Shown here: piece by piece, positions 1-6,262 of the stretch
Position numbering within the stretch: position 1 is the first letter of the stretch
Layout: each line of letters opens with the position of its first letter
NCBI GenBank assembly: GCA_003156495.1
Contig: PMHC01000124.1
Coordinates: 1 to 11,261, forward strand
Direction: 5' to 3'
Source: Acidobacteriaceae bacterium
Lineage (GTDB): Bacteria > Acidobacteriota > Terriglobia > Terriglobales > Acidobacteriaceae
DNA: 11,261 bases
The notes under the pieces: generated by a model
Seen by the model: only the letters and a program-made list of their open reading frames with translations
The model's database searches: none
Told to the model about the DNA's origin: nothing
Translations under genes and position numbers: made by a program

Positions 1-778
1 TGCGGTGCCAGCCGAAGCCGGCTAACTCTTCGCGCACGGCTAAGACCATCGAGTTCAGTCCGCAGATGTAGGCGTAAATGTCGAAGCGCAGATCGGCCGG
101 CGGCGTTGCCGGATCGACGGGCGGGACGGGCAGCGGCTGATTCAATCGCGCGGCGCGCTCTTCGACGATCTTCGCCACCTGCTCCTGCACGTAACCGCGC
201 CGGCCGGTCCAACTGTCTTGGGCGCGGCTCAGCGTGGGCAGGTAATGGAAGTTGGGCGCGCGGCCAGCAAGCGCCGCGAACTCGTCGCGGTAGTAGAGCT
301 CGGTTTCATAGCGCGTGCCAAAAACCAGCCAGATCTCTTTGCCCGCGCTGCGATCCGGTCCATCGGCGGGGAAGAGCCATTGCAGGTAGGCGCGCATGGG
401 CGAGATGCCGGTGCCGGTGGCGACGAGAATCGAGTCGGTGATCGGTTCGCGCAGCACGAAGAGGCCGTGCGGTCCGTGAATCTGGATCGTCGCGCCCACA
501 AGCAGATCGGGCAGGTCGGCCAGATGATTGGAGAAGAAGCCGCTCTCGACGCGATTCACGCACAGCTCAAAACGGTTGCCCGATGGCGCCGAGGCGATGG
601 TGTAGGCGCGCGTTTGCTGCTTGCCTTTGCCGTCTTCGGCCACGGCGGAGACGAATTGGCCGGGCTGATAGTTGAATTCCTCGACGCCTTCGACCTCGAA
701 GAGGAAGCGGTAGCACTGCGAGGTTTCCGAAATGCAATCCTTGCGCGTCAAGCGCGCGGTGTAGAGTTCACGGGCCAT
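1..778 (-). CDS. Ferredoxin/flavodoxin-NADP(+) reductase, C-terminus cut by window edge
   Basis: This flavoprotein moves electrons between NADPH and a ferredoxin or flavodoxin in the cytoplasm. The 259 visible codons start at the ATG at 776-778 (MARELYTARL). An N-terminal FAD-binding beta-barrel carries RAYTIAS at residues 57-63, the R-x-Y-T/S flavin motif, and GFFSNHL at 80-86, which contacts the FAD phosphates. The NADP-binding Rossmann half carries ATGTGISPMR at 120-129, FGTRYETELYYRDE at 153-166 and YICGLNSM at 237-244. The arrangement fits the bacterial Fpr-type subfamily, usually about 250-270 aa, so only the extreme C-terminus should be missing. The ribosome-binding site is weak (GTGAG about 8 nt before the ATG). 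The gene is divergent from the DUF763 gene. The family call is firm; the physiological partner and an exact gene symbol cannot be read from the sequence. Confidence 0.93.
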   Translation of the reverse strand, partial: MARELYTARLTRKDCISETSQCYRFLFEVEGVEEFNYQPGQFVSAVAEDGKGKQQTRAYTIASAPSGNRFELCVNRVESGFFSNHLADLPDLLVGATIQIHGPHGLFVLREPITDSILVATGTGISPMRAYLQWLFPADGPDRSAGKEIWLVFGTRYETELYYRDEFAALAGRAPNFHYLPTLSRAQDSWTGRRGYVQEQVAKIVEERAARLNQPLPVPPVDPATPPADLRFDIYAYICGLNSMVLAVREELAGFGWHR

Positions 779-832
779 GGCATTTCTCACTTTACAGGGA
801 AGTAGGGGAGAACCAGCCGCGTACTTGCTGAA

Positions 833-838
833 ATTATA
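833..838 (-). promoter_or_regulatory. Probable -10 box for the reductase gene
   Basis: A perfect TATAAT reads on the minus strand, about 55 nt upstream of the reductase ATG. The -35 position at 17-bp spacing (856-861) reads TTCGCC, only a half match to TTGACA. The -10 match alone is suggestive. Confidence 0.4.
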
Positions 839-870
839 GGCGGGCGGGCGCAATCGGCGAAAATGGGAAG

Positions 871-2091
871 ATGAAGCGCTCCGGTACGGCCGATCTTGCT
901 TTGCACGGCGGACACGTGCCGCAATGGCTGGCCGCGCGGATGACGGCGCTGGGCGCGGCGATTGTCGAGCAGATTGTCATCTCGTACGGGCCGTCGGAGT
1001 TTCTTACACGGCTGAGCGATCCCTTCTGGTTTCAAGCGCTCGGCTGCGTGATGGGCATGGACTGGCACTCGTCGGGGATTACGACTTCGGTGATGGGCGC
1101 GCTCAAGCGCGGGCTGAATCCGCGCTTTGCCGAGCTGGGTTTCGCCGTCTGCGGCGGGCGCGGGCGGCACTCGATACGCACGCCCGATGAGCTGCGCGAA
1201 TTTTCAATGAAGACCGGATTGAATGGCGACGAGTTGGCGCGCACCAGCCGGCTGACGGCGCGCGTGGACAACAATGCGATTGCCGACGGCTTTCAACTTT
1301 ATCAGCATTCGTTTGTGATTCACCGCTCCGGCGAGTGGGCGGTGGTGCAGCAGGGAATGCGGCCGGCCAGTATGTTGGCGCGGCGCTATCACTGGCACTC
1401 GACGACGGTGCGCGATTTCGTCTCCGATCCGCACACGGCGATTCTCGGCCGGCCGCAGGGCACGATTCTGAATCTGGTGGACGCGCGCGCAGGCGATGCG
1501 CAGCAGGCGATGCTGACGATTACCGGCGAGCCGTTGGAGGCTTCGCTCGACGAGGCGCGGCGGCTCGTGATGCCCTCTCATCACGAGGTGCGGCCAGCCG
1601 ATGTGGATTTGAAGCGGCTGGGCGCGGTGCTGGCCGTGGCGCACGAGAAGGAACTGCGCGATTTTGCTTCACTGTTGCTGGTCGAGGGGCTGGGGCCGCG
1701 GACGCTGCAATCGCTGGCGCTGATTGCCGAGGTGGTGCACGGCGCGCCTTGCAGATTTTCCGATCCGGCGCGGTTTTCTTTCGTGCATGGCGGCAAAGAC
1801 GGCCATCCCTTTCCGGTGCCGCTTAAGACTTACGACGAATCGCTCGATGTGTTGCGGCGCTCGCTCGATGCCGCGCGGCTGGGGCAGATGGAGAAGGTGG
1901 AGGGCTTTCGCCGGTTGGACCGGCTGACCCGCGCCGTCGAGCAGCGGCGAGAGCCGCTAGCCGATTTCAGCGCCGCCATCGCGCATGAACAGAGCATTTC
2001 CGCTTCGCTCGACGGTCGCACGGTTTGCGACGATGCGCGGGCAGCGAAAAGAAAAGCGGAGAGTGCGCAGCTTTCGCTCTTTTCTGAATAA
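871..2091 (+). CDS. DUF763 family protein with HhH-like segment and C-terminal clamp-binding-like motif
   Basis: The 406-aa protein opens with MKRSGTADLALHGGHVPQWL, the hallmark start of DUF763 (Pfam PF05559), a family common in archaea and scattered in bacteria. This fixes the ATG at 871. Other family-like blocks are the Gly/Arg/His stretch CGGRGRHSIRTP (94-105), the SRLTARVDNNAIADGFQLYQH block (126-146) and HGGKDGHPFPVPLKTYDES (306-324). Residues 271-290 (VEGLGPRTLQSLALIAEVVH) resemble a helix-hairpin-helix, a non-specific DNA-binding fold. The last seven residues contain QLSLF at 400-404, matching the bacterial beta-sliding-clamp-binding consensus QL(S/D)LF. No biochemical function is established to my knowledge. 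The DNA replication/repair link is my inference from these two motifs. The gene converges on the VWA gene, with 17 bp between the stop codons. Confidence 0.9.
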   Translation: MKRSGTADLALHGGHVPQWLAARMTALGAAIVEQIVISYGPSEFLTRLSDPFWFQALGCVMGMDWHSSGITTSVMGALKRGLNPRFAELGFAVCGGRGRHSIRTPDELREFSMKTGLNGDELARTSRLTARVDNNAIADGFQLYQHSFVIHRSGEWAVVQQGMRPASMLARRYHWHSTTVRDFVSDPHTAILGRPQGTILNLVDARAGDAQQAMLTITGEPLEASLDEARRLVMPSHHEVRPADVDLKRLGAVLAVAHEKELRDFASLLLVEGLGPRTLQSLALIAEVVHGAPCRFSDPARFSFVHGGKDGHPFPVPLKTYDESLDVLRRSLDAARLGQMEKVEGFRRLDRLTRAVEQRREPLADFSAAIAHEQSISASLDGRTVCDDARAAKRKAESAQLSLFSE

Positions 2092-2108
2092 CCGCGTGCG
2101 TTTTCGCG

Positions 2109-3305
2109 CTATTTTTCAGAAGAAGCGTAGTAGCCTTCGCGCGTAATTACGGTCATGTCTTTCTTGTCGGTTTTGAGCGCGATCTTATGGTACTCGCCGT
2201 TAGGGTCGATCTGGTCAGGCGAGTAAACAAGCAAATACTGTTGGTGCAGCTCATTGGCGATGAGACCGTAGATCTCCTCCAGATTGTCCTTCTTTTTGGC
2301 TTCGAAGAACTGGCCGCCGGTGCGCGTGGCAATTTGCTGCATGATTTTTTTGCCGTCGACCTGCGCGCCTTTTGAGTCGCCGCGGCCCTTGCCGCCGGAG
2401 TTGCCACCGCCGCCAGGCCAGCCGCCGCCGTTGCCGGGCCAGTTGCCGCCCATTCCGCCCTGGCGTCCGCCGCCGGGGCCGCCGTTCTGCATGCGCTCTT
2501 CTTCACCCTTGAGATAGATGGTGAAAATCTGCGCGCCGGCGCGGTCGGCTTCGTCGATGGCGTCGTTGAGGGTTTCTTTGCTGCCGGAATCGACGCCGTC
2601 GGAAAAGACGATCAGCGCGCGGCGCTCGCCCTTGGCCTGTTGCCTTATTTCACCCGCGGCCAGCCAGATGGCGTCGTAAAGCTGCTGCGAAGCGCCGCCT
2701 AGGCGTCCGTTGCGCGGTGGGCCGCCTGGGCCGCCGCCCTGGCGATCGTCGCGGTTTTCAGGGCCCTGATCGCCGCGCGCGTTGGCGGAGGTGCTCATCT
2801 CGTCGAGCTCGTGGTGCAGTTTGCCCGGCGCGGCAACAAAGTCGTCGGTGAGCAGTTCGACCTGGCGGTCGAAGTGGATCAGGAAGATCTGATTGCCCTG
2901 GCTGCCGGCCTTGGCGTCGGCGGGCAGCATCTGGTCGACGAATTTGCCGGCGGCTTTGCGTTCGCTGTCGAGTGCGGAGTTCATTGCGCGGCCGGTGTCA
3001 ACGACCAGGCCCAGCCAGAAGGGAAGAGGACTTTGCGTGGCGAGGCTCTTGATCGTCTGCGGATGGCCGTCGTCGGTGAGCGTGAAGTCCTTGGCCGTGA
3101 GATTGGTGACCAGCGCGCCGTGCTTATCGACGACGGCGACCGGCAGCGTGAGCTCCAGCGCCGGCGCTTTGGCCGCAGGTTTGGCTGGTTCGCTGGAGGG
3201 TTGCTTGGCCGTGCCGCCCGCGGGGTTCTGCGCCTTGCCGGAGTTGCCAGCCGCGGCGGCAAAGATCACAAAGAGAACAAGGCAAAGCGAAGCACGAGTT
3301 TTCAT
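2109..3305 (-). CDS. Secreted VWA-domain protein (VWFA-related Acidobacterial family)
   Basis: This 398-aa protein is probably exported. I start it at the ATG at 3303-3305 because AAGGA lies 5 nt upstream and the signal peptide follows at once (MKTRASLCLVLFVIFAAAAG, cleavage near residues 25-27). An ATG-type start 10 codons upstream would spoil the signal. After a Pro/Ala linker (27-50) comes the domain typical of the family: VVDKHGALVTNLTAKDFTLTDDG (58-80), the VWA core (98-265) with SDGVD at 235-239, and the C-terminal block QQYLLVYSPDQIDPNGEYHKI. The MIDAS motif is D103-T-G-R-A107 instead of DxSxS, so both metal-binding serines are lost. Two Gly-rich low-complexity insertions lie at 189-204 and 274-313. 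The family is abundant in Acidobacteria; its function is unknown beyond probable adhesion or protein binding. Confidence 0.9.
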   Translation of the reverse strand: MKTRASLCLVLFVIFAAAAGNSGKAQNPAGGTAKQPSSEPAKPAAKAPALELTLPVAVVDKHGALVTNLTAKDFTLTDDGHPQTIKSLATQSPLPFWLGLVVDTGRAMNSALDSERKAAGKFVDQMLPADAKAGSQGNQIFLIHFDRQVELLTDDFVAAPGKLHHELDEMSTSANARGDQGPENRDDRQGGGPGGPPRNGRLGGASQQLYDAIWLAAGEIRQQAKGERRALIVFSDGVDSGSKETLNDAIDEADRAGAQIFTIYLKGEEERMQNGGPGGGRQGGMGGNWPGNGGGWPGGGGNSGGKGRGDSKGAQVDGKKIMQQIATRTGGQFFEAKKKDNLEEIYGLIANELHQQYLLVYSPDQIDPNGEYHKIALKTDKKDMTVITREGYYASSEK

Positions 3306-3333
3306 CGGAGTCCTTCCGTTCGACACTTCCAAC

Positions 3334-3339
3334 ACTATA
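3334..3339 (-). promoter_or_regulatory. Possible -10 box for the VWA protein gene
   Basis: TATAGT reads on the minus strand about 30 nt upstream of the VWA gene start. No -35 box at standard spacing is clear; TCAACA lies about 19 nt further upstream. This is weak support. Confidence 0.25.
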
Positions 3340-3404
3340 GACGTAAGATGCTTGGCTTTGTTGACCGAGGCAGCATGAACAGGCGGGGTTGAATGGAGTG
3401 CCGA

Positions 3405-3863
3405 TTAGGAGGCGCGCGCCAGCTCGGCGGGCAGTACGGCTTCAATATTTTCGAAGCGCACGAAGTCGTTTTTGTTAAGGGTCAAGATACGCCGCACGCC
3501 ATAAACGCGCATCGCGGCTACCAGTCGGGCGTCGTGGACTTGAACGCCCGAGACACCATGTGCCACCAAGAGCCTTCGCCATTCCTCGTGAACTGAAAGG
3601 TTGTCGGCAAGCAGACGGAAGTTCGCTTCTACAAGCCGGGCTTGCCGATCGGCTTCGTCCGGGGAGAGGCCATATCCATTGCGCGATGCTGGACGCGTTA
3701 GTACATTCCAAAATTCGCCGAGGTTTTGCGAGGTATAGCAGAGCACGGCGCTGGATTGTGCTAAATACGCAATGGCGCTTTCGATTGCCGTAAAGGCTGG
3801 ATCGCGAGGTTGGAGCCAGCGGATGAGAATGTTGCTATCGACCAGGACGAGCTCACCGGCCAT
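3405..3863 (-). CDS. PIN-domain toxin, VapC-like
   Basis: A 152-aa PIN-domain protein, the fold of VapC toxins, which are Mg-dependent ribonucleases that cut tRNA or rRNA and stop translation. The acidic active-site residues are visible: D9 in LVDSNIL, E50 in NLGEFWN and D111 in VHDARLVA, with a further Asp at 133 in TLNKNDF, as in the family. VapC proteins are usually about 125-145 aa, so this is slightly long but intact. The ATG follows the antitoxin stop codon directly (TAA-ATG, zero spacing), which points to translational coupling. The RNA target cannot be predicted from the sequence. Confidence 0.87.
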   Translation of the reverse strand: MAGELVLVDSNILIRWLQPRDPAFTAIESAIAYLAQSSAVLCYTSQNLGEFWNVLTRPASRNGYGLSPDEADRQARLVEANFRLLADNLSVHEEWRRLLVAHGVSGVQVHDARLVAAMRVYGVRRILTLNKNDFVRFENIEAVLPAELARAS

Positions 3864-4121
3864 TTATGCGCGGTCTTCGTACATGCTGGCGCGTTCCGTG
3901 GCCGCCGGGGGCAGTACCGGGAGATGAGCTGAGCGTTCGGTAAGTGCCAGCGTTGCCGCTTTTACGTCTGCAGGAGTGAGAACGCCGGTTCCGGGCACGC
4001 GTGAGCCCACAAGCTGCTCGATCAGTCGTCCCGCGTATGTTTCAAGCGCGATGCCGCGTACGACAGCTTCCGCCGTCAAGCGGGCTTGGGCCTCCGGGCT
4101 GAGTTCGACCTGGATGGTCAT
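3864..4121 (-). CDS. Putative VapB-type antitoxin
   Basis: An 85-aa protein directly upstream of the PIN toxin, in the antitoxin position. The first 40 residues (MTIQVELSPEAQARLTAEAV and the helix that follows) look like a ribbon-helix-helix DNA-binding fold: a short beta strand followed by two helices. The Pro/Thr-rich C-terminal half (residues 41-85) would be the flexible part that wraps the toxin. An antitoxin of this kind binds and inhibits its PIN partner and represses its own operon. GAGG lies 9 nt upstream of the ATG. The assignment rests mainly on position and fold pattern; I cannot name the antitoxin subfamily. Confidence 0.75.
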   Translation of the reverse strand: MTIQVELSPEAQARLTAEAVVRGIALETYAGRLIEQLVGSRVPGTGVLTPADVKAATLALTERSAHLPVLPPAATERASMYEDRA

Positions 4122-4142
4122 GGCGGCTAACCTCTATTCCAG

Positions 4143-4171
4143 ATTATCCGCCGATTCCGGTTTTAAGTCGA
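4143..4171 (-). promoter_or_regulatory. Predicted sigma70-like promoter of the toxin-antitoxin pair
   Basis: On the minus strand TCGACT (4166-4171, 4 of 6 matches to TTGACA) is followed after exactly 17 bp by GATAAT (4143-4148, 5 of 6 matches to TATAAT). Transcription would start about 15 nt before the antitoxin ATG. The promoter lies wholly in the 61-bp gap after the dapD stop codon, so the pair can be transcribed independently of dapD. Confidence 0.5.
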
Positions 4172-4182
4172 TCCCCAAGTTT

Positions 4183-5031
4183 TTAGCGCAGCAGATCTTC
4201 GAGCGCGACGCTCAGGTCGGTCTTTTCGTCGCGATACTTGACGATGGCGGCGGTGTAGAGGCTCAGACCCCACTCCGTCCCTTTGCCTTTGCTGACGGCG
4301 CGGGCGGCGGGCACGACGACGGCGTTTTCTGGAATGACCAGCGGCAGCTTGTCGGAGGCGCGCAGAATCTGGCCGTTGACCAGATCGAAGACGGGCGTGC
4401 CGCGCGTGAGAATCGTGCCGGCGGCCAGTACCGCGCCCTTGCGCACCACGGTCCCCTCGTAGACGCCGACGTTGCCGCCGACCAGCACGTCGTCTTCAAT
4501 AATGACGGGGCTTGCGCCTACCGGCTCAAGCACGCCGCCGATTTGCGCCGCCGCGCTCAGGTGCACCTGTTTGCCGATCTGCGCGCAGGAGCCGACCAGC
4601 GCGTGCGAATCGACCATTGTGCCTTCGTCCACATAAGCGCCAACGTTGACGTACATGGGCGGCATGCAGACGACGCCACGCGCCAGATACGCGCCGGCGC
4701 GGACCGACGAGCCGCCGGGAACCACGCGCACGCCACCGCCAGCGGTGAAGCGCTGCGTCGGATAGGTGTGCTTGTCGACAAACGAGAAGCCGCCCGCGGT
4801 ACTCTCTTCCAAATCGCCGAGGCGGAAACCGAGCAAAATGCCCTGCTTGACCCAGGCGTTGACGCGCCAGCCGGTGGGTGAGGCCGGATCGGGTTCGGCG
4901 GCGCGCGCTTCGCCCCGTTCAAGCGCCGCGCGCAGTTCCATGAAGGCCGTCATGGCCAGCGGGTCGCCTGCCGCGGCAGGTCCGGCGGTAAAGTATTTCA
5001 CGATCATTTTTTCAAGTTGATTGATTTTCAT
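4183..5031 (-). CDS. dapD: 2,3,4,5-tetrahydropyridine-2,6-dicarboxylate N-succinyltransferase
   Basis: DapD transfers succinyl from succinyl-CoA to tetrahydrodipicolinate in the succinylase branch of diaminopimelate/lysine synthesis, in the cytoplasm. The 282-aa product is close to the usual ~275 aa. A helical N-terminal domain (1-95) is followed by a left-handed beta-helix of hexapeptide repeats (about 110-215): VNVGAYVDEGTMVDSHALVG, IIEDDVLVGGNVGVYEGTVV, KGAVLAAGTILTRGTPVFD. D141 (MVDSHA) and E192 (VYEGTV) align with the acidic residues regarded as catalytically important in DapD. Three ATGs lie in tandem at 5037, 5034 and 5031. I chose the last because GGGG sits 6 nt ahead of it; the protein could be two residues longer. 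The open frame runs further upstream to 5415, but that part does not look like DapD and overlaps the neighbouring gene. No other dap gene is adjacent. Confidence 0.95.
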   Translation of the reverse strand: MKINQLEKMIVKYFTAGPAAAGDPLAMTAFMELRAALERGEARAAEPDPASPTGWRVNAWVKQGILLGFRLGDLEESTAGGFSFVDKHTYPTQRFTAGGGVRVVPGGSSVRAGAYLARGVVCMPPMYVNVGAYVDEGTMVDSHALVGSCAQIGKQVHLSAAAQIGGVLEPVGASPVIIEDDVLVGGNVGVYEGTVVRKGAVLAAGTILTRGTPVFDLVNGQILRASDKLPLVIPENAVVVPAARAVSKGKGTEWGLSLYTAAIVKYRDEKTDLSVALEDLLR

Positions 5032-5051
5032 CATCATCCCCGAGTGTATCA

Positions 5052-5078
5052 ATGTGCGACATGCGCGATATGCGCGAC
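5052..5078. repeat. Three tandem 9-bp units in the dapD leader
   Basis: The plus strand reads ATGTGCGAC, ATGCGCGAT, ATGCGCGAC back to back. They lie between the predicted dapD -10 box and the dapD start, so they would be in the untranslated leader. Perfect 9-bp periodicity over three units is direct observation; any role as an operator or RNA element is inference. Confidence 0.75.
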
Positions 5079-5107
5079 ATGAGGGAATAGCGGTAGGGCG
5101 TGTAGGG

Positions 5108-5113
5108 ATTATA
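5108..5113 (-). promoter_or_regulatory. Probable -10 box for dapD
   Basis: A perfect TATAAT on the minus strand about 77 nt upstream of the chosen dapD start, giving a leader of roughly 70 nt that includes the 9-bp tandem repeat. No good -35 hexamer is seen at 16-18 bp spacing. Confidence 0.4.
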
Positions 5114-5192
5114 GAAATCGGAAACCGCATGAGAGAAGCGCCCGATGGCGACAACCGGAGCGGCGAAGGAAGAGGGCGGCCGGCGGCGTTGC

Positions 5193-5594
5193 TTAAACGA
5201 CAGTGACGGGATTGAGCGAAGGCTTGACGCGCGGCGTTTGCTGGCAGGGGGCGATGGGCCGTAGCCGGAAGCGGTTGTTGCCGTCGGGAATCAGAGCCAG
5301 CGGAACCGGCGCATCGCCGGGGCGCCCGTGAAAATTTTTCGATTGCAACCAGGCGCTCAGTCGCGGATCGTTGATCTCCGTATCTCCATTCCAAAAGCCG
5401 GGTTTCAGGCCGCACTGAATGTGCAGGTGGTCCAGCTCGAGCTCGATGGCTTCAATCTGTTTGGGAAAGTAGCGGCGTACATTGCCGACGCCGATTTCCA
5501 CGCCCATAAATTCGTGACCCTTGCATCGCGTCTTGACGACCATGACTTGCTCGCTTTCGGTGAGGCTGGGTTCCGCCTCGCTCGGCTTTTCCAA
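5193..5594 (-). CDS. Small hypothetical protein, 133 aa
   Basis: I do not recognise a named family. The frame has protein-like composition: an acidic N-terminus (EKPSEAEPSLTESEQ), then a compact region with EIGVGNVRRYFP (33-44), EAIELELDHLHIQCGLKPGFW (48-68) and FHGRPGDAPVPLALIP (88-103), ending in a Pro-rich tail. There is no signal peptide or membrane segment, so it is probably cytosolic. The first possible start is TTG at 5594; no ATG or GTG precedes it before the in-frame stop. The next ATG is codon 18 (5543). Neither has a strong ribosome-binding site, so the start is uncertain. It lies 155 bp or more upstream of dapD on the same strand, with a dapD promoter candidate between them, so a shared transcript is possible but not required. 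The opposite-strand frame over the same span looks like a shadow. Confidence 0.65.
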   Translation of the reverse strand: MEKPSEAEPSLTESEQVMVVKTRCKGHEFMGVEIGVGNVRRYFPKQIEAIELELDHLHIQCGLKPGFWNGDTEINDPRLSAWLQSKNFHGRPGDAPVPLALIPDGNNRFRLRPIAPCQQTPRVKPSLNPVTVV

Positions 5595-5771
5595 TAGGCC
5601 GGCCTGCCGGTGATTTCAGCGATGCGATGCGGCGGGGAAGCCCCTCAGCGCCGGTCTGGGCCCATCGAGTGAAAGAACCGGAACGCTCGCGAAGTTTCTC
5701 GGGCCCCAAAGCTTTGTTACCGCGTCTTTTGGTCGTGGCCTGATCTGTTGCCTGCCTGGCCCCGAATGCCG

Positions 5772-5872
5772 GCGGATTTTTCTGCCGCAGATTTTTCTGC
5801 CGCGGATTTGCCCGCTGCGTGCGGATTTGCCCGCCGTGTGCGGATTTGCCCGCTGCGTATTGCCCGCCGTGG
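5772..5872. repeat. Tandem repeat, two 15-bp and three 19-bp units plus a partial one
   Basis: The units start with GC(G/A)GATTT. Two 15-bp units (GCGGATTTTTCTGCC at 5772-5786 and GCAGATTTTTCTGCC at 5787-5801) are followed by three 19-bp units, GCGGATTTGCCCGCTGCGT at 5802-5820, GCGGATTTGCCCGCCGTGT at 5821-5839 and GCGGATTTGCCCGCTGCGT again at 5840-5858. A partial unit (ATTGCCCGCCGTGG) follows to 5872. Units one and three of the 19-bp set are identical; the middle one differs at two positions. It lies about 390 bp upstream of pyrH. Confidence 0.85.
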
Positions 5873-5939
5873 ACGCTGCTGAAATTCGATGGACTGCCAA
5901 CCTGGGAGTGTGAACCGAATTTAGTCTACGGAGATTACG

Positions 5940-6083
5940 ATGAAAGCGCGGCAAATGGATGCTGAAAAAGCGTGTGGGGAGTTTCAGAAGAGATACGTGG
6001 GGAAAGGGAATTCGATTCGGGAAGCGAGAAGAAACAAATCGACGATTTCGTCTCAAGTTGGCGGTGCGCATGACGAGCCGTAA
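5940..6083 (+). CDS. Candidate small protein, 47 aa, unknown
   Basis: A 48-codon open frame from ATG 5940 to TAA 6081-6083. GGAG at 5930-5933 lies 6 nt before the ATG, the best ribosome-binding site in this gap. The product is short and strongly charged (it begins MKARQMDAEKACGEFQKRY and ends GGAHDEP), rich in Lys, Arg and Glu, with one Cys and no membrane segment or signal peptide. I recognise no family. The stop codon lies inside the 5' arm of a large hairpin (6078-6112), as if the frame were trimmed by a terminator or regulatory stem. It could equally be a chance frame in the pyrH leader region; the ribosome-binding site and stop position are the only positive evidence. Confidence 0.35.
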   Translation: MKARQMDAEKACGEFQKRYVGKGNSIREARRNKSTISSQVGGAHDEP

Positions 6084-6112
6084 GCGGAAAAATTCCGCAT
6101 TTTCGCTTGCGG
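6078..6112 (+). promoter_or_regulatory. Large two-state hairpin upstream of pyrH
   Basis: Two mutually exclusive folds overlap. The long fold pairs CCGTAAGCG (6078-6086) with CGCTTGCGG (6104-6112, one G-U pair) and continues as AAAAT/ATTTT (6089-6093 with 6099-6103) around a TCCGC loop, with a 2-nt bulge. The short fold is a perfect GCGGAA-AAA-TTCCGC hairpin (6084-6098). No U-tract follows, so it is a poor classical terminator. It lies 150 nt upstream of the pyrH start and could be a leader attenuator or a processed 3' end for the small frame before it; both are inference. Confidence 0.5.
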
Positions 6113-6262
6113 CGCATGGGCGGCAATTTCAATCGGCATTGCTCCCTTGAACGCGAAAAACAGGTAAAACATTTATGCGCCGAAGCGCTGGCCGGCGGAG
6201 CGGTTCGCATGGAAAGACGGCGAGGGATTTGCGTGCCGCGAATATGCGATACTCAGTACGGA

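Larger units (their letters stand above)
5595..6262. other. 668-bp gap upstream of pyrH
   Basis: No recognisable long gene lies between the 133-aa gene (minus) and pyrH (plus). The gap holds a 15/19-bp tandem repeat (5772-5872), a candidate 47-codon gene (5940-6083), a two-state hairpin (6078-6112) and a short imperfect copy of the pyrH start region (6180-6202). A 151-codon open frame on the minus strand (5616-6071) runs through the tandem repeat, is dominated by Arg, Pro and Ser, and has no family resemblance; I regard it as non-coding. No convincing sigma70 promoter for pyrH was found. Confidence 0.6.

Noticed and set aside
218..805. 195-codon plus-strand frame opposite the reductase gene
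   Set aside because: It is a shadow of the reductase, whose minus-strand frame carries all the FAD and NADP motifs.
2044..2108. Terminator between the convergent DUF763 and VWA genes
   Set aside because: Only short, interrupted stems can be drawn (AGAAAAGCG with CGCTCTTTTCT), with no stable hairpin plus T-run, so I do not call one.
3976..4881. 301-codon plus-strand frame across dapD and the antitoxin gene
   Set aside because: It lies antisense to two supported genes and its translation shows no family pattern; high GC creates such frames.
5038..5415. N-terminal extension of the dapD frame to 5415
   Set aside because: The extension is not DapD-like, would make the protein about 130 residues too long, and overlaps the 133-aa gene in another frame. 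The GGGG ribosome-binding site supports the ATG at 5031.
5616..6071. 151-codon open frame on the minus strand
   Set aside because: Arg/Pro/Ser-dominated translation that runs through the tandem repeat, with no domain pattern and no ribosome-binding site of note.
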